Of a stretch of DNA of 64,000 nucleotides, positions 58,627 through 64,000 are shown piece after piece. Origin of the DNA: Flavobacterium humidisoli. Lineage in GTDB: Bacteria; Bacteroidota; Bacteroidia; Flavobacteriales; Flavobacteriaceae. The stretch's first letter is position 1, and every line of letters starts with the position of its first letter. Location of the stretch: NCBI RefSeq assembly GCF_023272795.1, contig NZ_CP096829.1, forward strand, positions 3,720,001-3,784,000, given 5' to 3'. Made by a program: the position numbers and the translations under genes. A model generated the notes under the pieces. It was not told the DNA's origin, searched no databases, and worked only from the letters and a program-made list of their open reading frames with translations.

Positions 58627-59224
58627 AGATTATTTTGTTTTAAAAACAATGATATAAAAATTACAGGTTTTTTTTGAAGAAATTTTATCAAATTAAATTT
58701 TAACAGATTTTTTTTGATTTTAGGAATTCTATAATTTTTAGTGCTGGATGCCGAATTTCAAAAATATATTTTAACTTTTAAGGCAGTTTTGTTAATTATT
58801 CTTAATTGTCTGCTAGTTTCAGATTTTTTTAAATTAATTTTGTGGCACTCTAAAAACTTAAATGCAATAGGTTTTTTTATCAGTATGGCAACGGCTATAA
58901 TTGGGAATTATCTACAAACTGAAACAGCATTGTATGATTTTAAAAATAAGATAAATTAAAGATTTTATTCCAAAGTAATACCGAGATAGCACTTGGTGTA
59001 TATTTTTAATTTATTTTAATTGGATTTTATATAATGTTTTTAGCTTGTTCAGGTTTTTTTAAAATTTCTAAGAAAATGGTATTGCCAGTAGATTTAATCG
59101 GCTTTTTAAGAAATACAACTCTGTTTCCTGCATCAGTTCTTAATTGAGCTGGGCTATAAAAGAAGAGAAAAAGTATTAAGCATTGCGTTCTAAGAGTACA
59201 AAGCTTAAAAAAAAATAAAAAACA
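58627..59224. other. Gene-poor region upstream of fabH
   Basis: About 600 bp with one possible small membrane-protein frame (58741-58959). The rest is AT-rich, and no RNA or repeat family was recognised. Confidence 0.4.
58741..58959 (+). CDS. Possible small membrane protein (GTG start)
   Basis: 72 codons with two hydrophobic helices (FKAVLLIILNCLLVSDFF and GFFISMATAIIGNYL). No ATG is available, so the start would be GTG. No family recognised. Confidence 0.35.
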   Translation: MLDAEFQKYILTFKAVLLIILNCLLVSDFFKLILWHSKNLNAIGFFISMATAIIGNYLQTETALYDFKNKIN

Positions 59225-60271
59225 ATGAGCGCAGTTATTACAGCAATAGGTGGTTTCGTGCCATCATCAATTTTGACCAATAAAAAGATTTCAGAAACTG
59301 TTGATACATCGGAGGAATGGATCATTAAAAGAACTGGAATTAGAGAACGTAGAATCGCAGACGACGATACAGCAACATCTGATCTTGCCGCAGCAGCTAT
59401 TGAAAATCTTTTCGAAAACTATAAGGTAGATCGCGAGGAAATAGAAGCATTGTTGGTGGCAACAGCAACTCCAGATCACATTTTAGCGCCAACAGCAAGT
59501 ATTGTTTGCGATAAAAGCGGACTTACAAATGCTTTTGGAATTGATATGAATGCAGCTTGCAGCGGATTTTTGTATGCACTAGAGATGGGAGCAAACATGA
59601 TCGAAAGCGGTCGTTACAAAAAATTAATCATCGTTGGAGCAGATAAAATGAGCTCTATCGTAGATTATGAAGACCGCAATACTTGTATTCTTTTCGGAGA
59701 TGGAGCAGGAGCTGTTTTGTTAGAAAAAACAGAATCTGATGCGGGGTTAATGAAAACAATTCTGAAAACGGATGGAAGCGGTGTTTCTTCTTTGGCTGTA
59801 CCGGCTGGAGGTTCTAGAAATCCAACTTCTATGCAGAGTCTTTTGCACAGAACACACTATTTAAAACAAGACGGAGCTTTTGTATTTAAAAGAGCTGTTG
59901 CAGCAATGAGCCAAGTTTCGCAAGATGCTTTAGTGAAAAATGACTTACAGGCAGACCATATTGATTGGGTTGTGCCACATCAAGCGAATTTAAGAATTAT
60001 TAATGCTGTAAGCGAAAGCTTGAATATTGATTTTGATAAAGTTAAAGTAAATATCGATCGTTACGGAAATACAACATCTGCAACAGTTCCGTTGTGTTTA
60101 TGGGATTTCAAAGACGATTTTAAAGAAGGACAAAATGTATTGATCACTACTTTTGGTGCAGGATTTTCTTGGGGCGCAACGTGCTTAAAATGGGGCGTTA
60201 TGCGTGAGAAAAACCCAATTGCTACCATAAAAGCAGATAAAAAAGAAGAAGCTGTTCTAGTAGAACACTAA
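59225..60271 (+). CDS. fabH: Beta-ketoacyl-ACP synthase III
   Basis: 348 residues. Thiolase-fold condensing enzyme with the KAS III triad: C112 (MNAACSGFLYALE), His in WVVPHQANLRI, and Asn in YGNTTSATVP. It condenses acetyl-CoA (or a branched starter) with malonyl-ACP to begin fatty-acid chains. It stands alone, without other fab genes, 40 bp before a LytS/LytTR pair. It may be a second, condition-specific copy, or act in aryl-polyene/secondary fatty-acid synthesis. Confidence 0.94.
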   Translation: MSAVITAIGGFVPSSILTNKKISETVDTSEEWIIKRTGIRERRIADDDTATSDLAAAAIENLFENYKVDREEIEALLVATATPDHILAPTASIVCDKSGLTNAFGIDMNAACSGFLYALEMGANMIESGRYKKLIIVGADKMSSIVDYEDRNTCILFGDGAGAVLLEKTESDAGLMKTILKTDGSGVSSLAVPAGGSRNPTSMQSLLHRTHYLKQDGAFVFKRAVAAMSQVSQDALVKNDLQADHIDWVVPHQANLRIINAVSESLNIDFDKVKVNIDRYGNTTSATVPLCLWDFKDDFKEGQNVLITTFGAGFSWGATCLKWGVMREKNPIATIKADKKEEAVLVEH

Positions 60272-60310
60272 TAAGATAGGATTTTTCAATTTTTACAGTT
60301 GAGGGAATAA

Positions 60311-61405
60311 ATGGGTAGAAAGAACCAAAATAAAAAAACAGGTAAGAATTTTTTCTATAAATACTACAGGGTTATAGTAATTCCAGCCGTTTTTTTGGTC
60401 TATCTTTCGTCCTATTATTTTCTAAATCCGTATAGGAATTTTGAAGAGGAAGGTTTGCTCGATTTAGACCAGACCTTCGATATCTTCATCATTTTGCTTT
60501 ACTGCGCCATCCTTACAGAACTGACTTTATTTGTTGGCCGAAAATTAAACTACTACATAAGTTGGGAGCAAAATCCAGCGTTTAGAGCAATAGCACAATT
60601 TATTTGTCTTATTGCTGGAAATATACTTTTAAATTACTTTTTTTCTTGCCTTTGGGATTATTTATATCCTTGTACAGCATTAGAAGAAAATGATTTGGTT
60701 ACCATTTGGCAGTCTAAAATTATGGCGGCGATTATCTCGCTTTTCATTAGTGCCATTCATACCGGAATATTTCTGCTAAACAGATGGCGTTTAAATGCAA
60801 TTGAAACAGCCGAATTAAAAATTAAAGCATCAGAACTTCAAGAAGCGGTAACACGTTCAAAATTGGAGTCTCTTAAAATGCAGTTAGATCCGCATTTTGT
60901 CTTTAATAATTTCAGTACTTTGACAGAACTGATTTATGAAGATCAGAAAGAAGCGGCTTCGTTCTTAGAAAATATAACGAGAGTATATCGTTATATGATT
61001 TCCAATTCAAATAAAGATACCATTACGGTAAAAGAGGAAATAGAATTCCTAAATGCTTATTTTTATTTACTAAAGAAAAGGCTGGGAGATAAAATCGATT
61101 TGAAAATTGAAGTTGATTCTCCTTCTTTAGCATTTCATTTGCCACCATTAACCTTGCAGTTGCTGGTAGAAAATGCGGTAAAACACAATATGGCAACTTT
61201 GGCCAATCCGCTTACCATTACTGTTTTTTCTGATTCTGGTGATATTATCGTTCGAAATAACTTGCAGAGAACCGCTGGCAAAAGTTTGGTTTCAACAGGA
61301 ATAGGAAATAAAAACATTGAATTTCGTTATAAAATTTTATCTGAAAGAATGCCGATTTTTAATGAATCAAGCAGCTATTATGAGGTACGTCTGCCATTAA
61401 TTTAA
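60311..61405 (+). CDS. LytS-type sensor histidine kinase (second system)
   Basis: 364 residues. Four membrane helices (about 20-40, 55-75, 93-113, 136-155), coiled coil, then LESLKMQLDPHFVFNNFSTL (H195) and PPLTLQLLVENAVKHNMATL. It begins 40 bp after fabH and ends 5 bp before the LytTR regulator. The signal is unknown. Confidence 0.94.
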   Translation: MGRKNQNKKTGKNFFYKYYRVIVIPAVFLVYLSSYYFLNPYRNFEEEGLLDLDQTFDIFIILLYCAILTELTLFVGRKLNYYISWEQNPAFRAIAQFICLIAGNILLNYFFSCLWDYLYPCTALEENDLVTIWQSKIMAAIISLFISAIHTGIFLLNRWRLNAIETAELKIKASELQEAVTRSKLESLKMQLDPHFVFNNFSTLTELIYEDQKEAASFLENITRVYRYMISNSNKDTITVKEEIEFLNAYFYLLKKRLGDKIDLKIEVDSPSLAFHLPPLTLQLLVENAVKHNMATLANPLTITVFSDSGDIIVRNNLQRTAGKSLVSTGIGNKNIEFRYKILSERMPIFNESSSYYEVRLPLI

Positions 61406-61410
61406 AAGTT

Positions 61411-62166
61411 ATGAAAATTTTAATTGTAGAAGATGAAAGTATTAACGCCAGCCGATTAAAAAGGCTGTTGGAAGAACTGGAACCCAACTGTGAGATTTTA
61501 GGCATTATTGACACGGTTGTAGATACTGTTGCGTGGTTAAAATCGAATCCGGCTCCCGACTTAATTACGATGGATATTCGTTTAGCCGACGGATTAAGTT
61601 TTGCTATTTTTGATGAAATCGATATTACTTGTCCAGTTATTTTTACAACTGCTTACGATGAATATGCAATTCGTGCTTTTAAGGTTAACAGCATCGATTA
61701 TTTGATGAAACCTATCGAAAAGAACGAATTAGAGTTTGCTTTAACCAAATTCAAATCTTTAAATAAAAATGAAACTAGTTTTACCAATATCGCAGGAATC
61801 CTAAAAGAACTAATTGAAAAACCAGTTTTCAGAATGCGTTTTTTAGTGACCTATCGTGACGGCTATAAAAGCGTAGACGTTTCTGATATTGATTTTATAT
61901 ATTCGGAATTTAAAACCAGTAATTTATTTCTAAAATCGGGTGTAATTATTTCTATTCCGCAAACCATGGAAGAACTGGAGCAGGAATTAGATCCTAATAT
62001 CTTTTTTCGTGCCAATCGACAGTTTTTTATTCGCGCCGAAAGCATCAAATCTATTGCGAACTATTTCAACGCAAAACTTAAAATCCAATTAAAACTTGAC
62101 CCCGAACGAGAGGTAATCATCAGCAGAGAAAAAACACCTTTCTTTAAACAGTGGATGGATCGATAA
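61411..62166 (+). CDS. LytTR-family response regulator (second system)
   Basis: 251 residues. The receiver has E7-D8-E9, D55 (LITMDIRLADG) and LMKPIEK. The LytTR domain (about 145-248) contains FLVTYRDGYKSVDVSDID and FFRANRQFFIRAESIKSI. A paralogue of the regulator at 51687. No TGTCC direct-repeat pair was found near it, so it probably recognises a different sequence. Confidence 0.95.
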   Translation: MKILIVEDESINASRLKRLLEELEPNCEILGIIDTVVDTVAWLKSNPAPDLITMDIRLADGLSFAIFDEIDITCPVIFTTAYDEYAIRAFKVNSIDYLMKPIEKNELEFALTKFKSLNKNETSFTNIAGILKELIEKPVFRMRFLVTYRDGYKSVDVSDIDFIYSEFKTSNLFLKSGVIISIPQTMEELEQELDPNIFFRANRQFFIRAESIKSIANYFNAKLKIQLKLDPEREVIISREKTPFFKQWMDR

Positions 62167-62780
62167 GTAAGGCGCAAAGGTTCAGAGGGACAAAGGCTCA
62201 AAGGTTTTCTGTTTTTGCTACTAAGAACGCTAAGTCACAAAGTTTTCTTTTATTGCATTTTACGATAATGTTTGTCATTCCTACTGATAAAAATTCTAGA
62301 AATTAAATCTGTATTATTTTACAGAACAATTTTAATTAGAGAAATTCGTGAATTGTTTCGCCTGTTCGCTATCGCTCGGGTTGTGGCAAAAAAAACTTAG
62401 CGCCTTTGCGACTTTTGCGAGATTCCTTTTCTTTTATTCTTAAAAAAAACTTAGTGACTTAGTGCCTTCGTGGCAAAAACTCGCATCAAAAAAAAACTTA
62501 GCGACTTAGCGACTTTGCGAGATTCCTTTTCTTTTATTCTTAAAAAAAACTTAGTGACTTAGTGCCTTCGTGGCAAAAACTCGCAGTAAAAAAAAAATAG
62601 TACTCTAGAGCCTTTGCGAGATTCCTTTTCTTTTATTCTTTAAAAAAAAACTTAGTGACTTAGCGCCTTCGTGGCATATCCGTTTCAGTATCAAAAAATG
62701 TCGCTTGGGTAACTTTCTTCCTTAAAAAAGCCCTTTTCCGCTGTTATTTTGCGCCCAAATTTGAGGTAATTCATTTAAAA
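62167..62780. repeat. Tandem and dispersed repeats upstream of the second RND operon
   Basis: 614 bp with no gene. Units beginning GCGAGATTCCTTTTCTTTTA start at 62417, 62517 and 62616, periods of about 100 bp, each followed by CTTAGTGACTTAGTGCCTTC. The earlier part (62170-62410) holds fragments of the same family, and GCTATCGCTCGGG. Confidence 0.9.
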
Positions 62781-63926
62781 ATGAAAAGTAAAATGACAAA
62801 ACAGTTTTTTAAAAATAATAACGCAATTGGCAAGATTGCAATTTTATTGCTAATGGTCTCTCTTTCTTCATGCGGAAAAAGCGGAGAGGCGCAAATGGCT
62901 CCTCCAAAGCCAGAAGTAGACTTTCTTCAGACCAATTCGGCAACAGGAGAGGTAGAAAAGAAATATCCAGGAACAGTCGAAGGTACGGTAAACGTAGACA
63001 TAAAAGCACAAGTATCAGGTTATTTGGAAGCAATTTATGTTAAAGAAGGAGACTATGTAACCAAAGGACAATCTCTTTTTAAAATAAAAGGCGATGTTTA
63101 TGCCGAACAAGTAAACAACAGCCGTGCAGCTTACAAAAGCGCTTTGGCCAATCAGGCAAATGCAAAACTGGAAGTAGAGAAAATCAAACCTTTGGTTGAA
63201 GGGAAAGTTTTCTCAGACATGCAGTTAAAAACAGCACAAGCCAATTACGAAGCTGCAACTGCACAAGTAGCACAGGCTAAAGCCGCTTTAGGATCATCTC
63301 AGTTAAATGCCGATTTCTCTTTGATTAAAGCTCCTGTAAGCGGCTATATTAGCCGTATTCCAAACCGTATCGGAAACTTAGTTACTCCAAATGATGCCGT
63401 TCCATTAACTACACTTTCAGAGATTAACAGCGTATTTGTTTATTTCTCTTTAACAGAAGCCGATTATTTAGCTTTCTCAAAAGACGCAAAAAACAATCAG
63501 ACTGTAAGTTTGATTATGGCCGATGACAGCGAATACGATCAAAAAGGAAAACTGGAAGTTGCCAGCGGAAACATCGATCGTGCAACGGGTACAATTGCTT
63601 TAAAAGCCATTTTCCCAAATCCGAAAAAAGAATTGCGTTCTGGAGGTTCTGCAAGAATTGTTTTGAACAAAAGTTTGTCGTCTGTAATTACAGTTCCTAT
63701 GGCGAGCGTAAAAGATATTCAGGATAAATTCTTTGTTTTTGTTCTAAAAGAAGGCAACAAGATAGCAATGGTTCCAATCGAGATTGCAGGAAGCGCAGGA
63801 GTAGATTATTTTGTAAAATCTGGATTAAAACCTGGAGATAAAGTGGCACTAAACAATATCGATGTCCTTTATGATGGTATGGAAGTCGTTCCAAAAATCG
63901 CTGCTAAAAACGCAAGCAGTAAATAA
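62781..63926 (+). CDS. RND efflux periplasmic adaptor (second pump)
   Basis: 381 residues. A lipoprotein signal ends SLSSCGKSG. Lipoyl half motifs (VDIKAQVSGYLEAIYVKEGD and GQSLFKI), a hairpin (about 115-175) and FSLIKAPVSGYISRIPNRIG follow the AcrA plan. The ATG at 62781 is used, but the ATG at 62793 is equally plausible. It directly precedes an RND permease gene, so a second efflux system begins here. Confidence 0.93.
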   Translation: MKSKMTKQFFKNNNAIGKIAILLLMVSLSSCGKSGEAQMAPPKPEVDFLQTNSATGEVEKKYPGTVEGTVNVDIKAQVSGYLEAIYVKEGDYVTKGQSLFKIKGDVYAEQVNNSRAAYKSALANQANAKLEVEKIKPLVEGKVFSDMQLKTAQANYEAATAQVAQAKAALGSSQLNADFSLIKAPVSGYISRIPNRIGNLVTPNDAVPLTTLSEINSVFVYFSLTEADYLAFSKDAKNNQTVSLIMADDSEYDQKGKLEVASGNIDRATGTIALKAIFPNPKKELRSGGSARIVLNKSLSSVITVPMASVKDIQDKFFVFVLKEGNKIAMVPIEIAGSAGVDYFVKSGLKPGDKVALNNIDVLYDGMEVVPKIAAKNASSK

Positions 63927-63953
63927 TTTTTCATTTAATAAAATAACATTTCC

Positions 63954-64000
63954 ATGTTAAAGAAAATAATAGACAGGCCAGTATTGGCCACAGTTATCTC
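63954..64000 (+). CDS. RND efflux permease (5' end only)
   Basis: The first 15 codons, MLKKIIDRPVLATVI, match the start of HAE1-type RND permeases. The gene continues beyond the window. It begins 27 bp after its adaptor gene stops. Confidence 0.85.
   Translation, partial: MLKKIIDRPVLATVI

Noticed and set aside
62417..62690. Tandem array as a CRISPR
   Set aside because: Whole 100-bp units repeat, with no repeat/spacer alternation and no cas genes.

Overview
The window looks like chromosome from a Flavobacterium-type member of the Bacteroidetes. It is AT-rich. Several promoters carry the Bacteroidetes -7 element TAnnTTTG rather than a sigma70 -10 box. Intergenic regions are full of dispersed inverted repeats. 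Many proteins belong to families familiar from this phylum: STN and carboxypeptidase-regulatory domains, LytS/LytTR pairs, a T6SS subtype iii-like VgrG island, and KaiB/KaiC with a phytochrome-like kinase. No rRNA, tRNA, CRISPR array or replication origin was recognised.

Layout. 0-6.5 kb: the end of a DoxX-like membrane protein, an NtrC-type regulator with its sensor kinase, then a bphO-bphP pair (heme oxygenase making the bilin, bacteriophytochrome kinase using it). 6.5-10.7 kb: small accessory genes (EamA exporter, two GNAT acetyltransferases, LysR and Crp/Fnr regulators, a SugE/Gdx-type exporter). 10.7-17.3 kb: a complete RND efflux operon (MFP, RND permease, TolC-like). 17.6-23.6 kb: a TPR lipoprotein and the oxidative pentose-phosphate operon gnd-zwf-pgl. 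24.1-27.0 kb: a surface-repeat protein and a Ca2+/H+ antiporter. 27.2-32.7 kb: an HxlR regulator, a five-gene kaiC-kaiB-kaiB-kinase-receiver operon, and an SDR that shares the HxlR promoter operator. 33.0-35.5 kb: an OxyR-type regulator, a secreted hydrolase and OsmC.

35.7-42.8 kb: an orphan type VI secretion island with VgrG, a DUF2931 lipoprotein, a Tle1-type phospholipase effector, and then a graveyard of truncated toxin and immunity pieces separated by a 46-bp repeat. Two genes there are interrupted by single-base insertions in A-runs. 43.2-45.7 kb: a large repeat-rich lipoprotein.

45.9-53.5 kb: a stress locus with a cupin, an epoxide hydrolase/dehalogenase-like enzyme, Ohr, a DUF1223 thioredoxin-like protein, an IS110 transposon, a LytS/LytTR two-component pair and a DoxX protein. 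Three promoters here carry the same pair of direct repeats 21 bp apart, each placed exactly 46 bp upstream of the -7 box. I infer that the local LytTR regulator controls all three.

53.9-57.6 kb: a detoxification operon (YceI, tautomerase, SDR, NTF2-like, nitronate monooxygenase) behind a Crp/Fnr gene, with a near-perfect CRP-type site about 43 bp upstream of the predicted transcription start. 57.8-64 kb: universal stress protein, FabH, a second LytS/LytTR pair, and the start of a second RND efflux operon that runs off the window.

The most interesting parts are the Kai-type timing operon in a non-photosynthetic lineage, the internally consistent LytTR regulon, the HxlR operator shared by two promoters, and the modular T6SS effector/immunity array.
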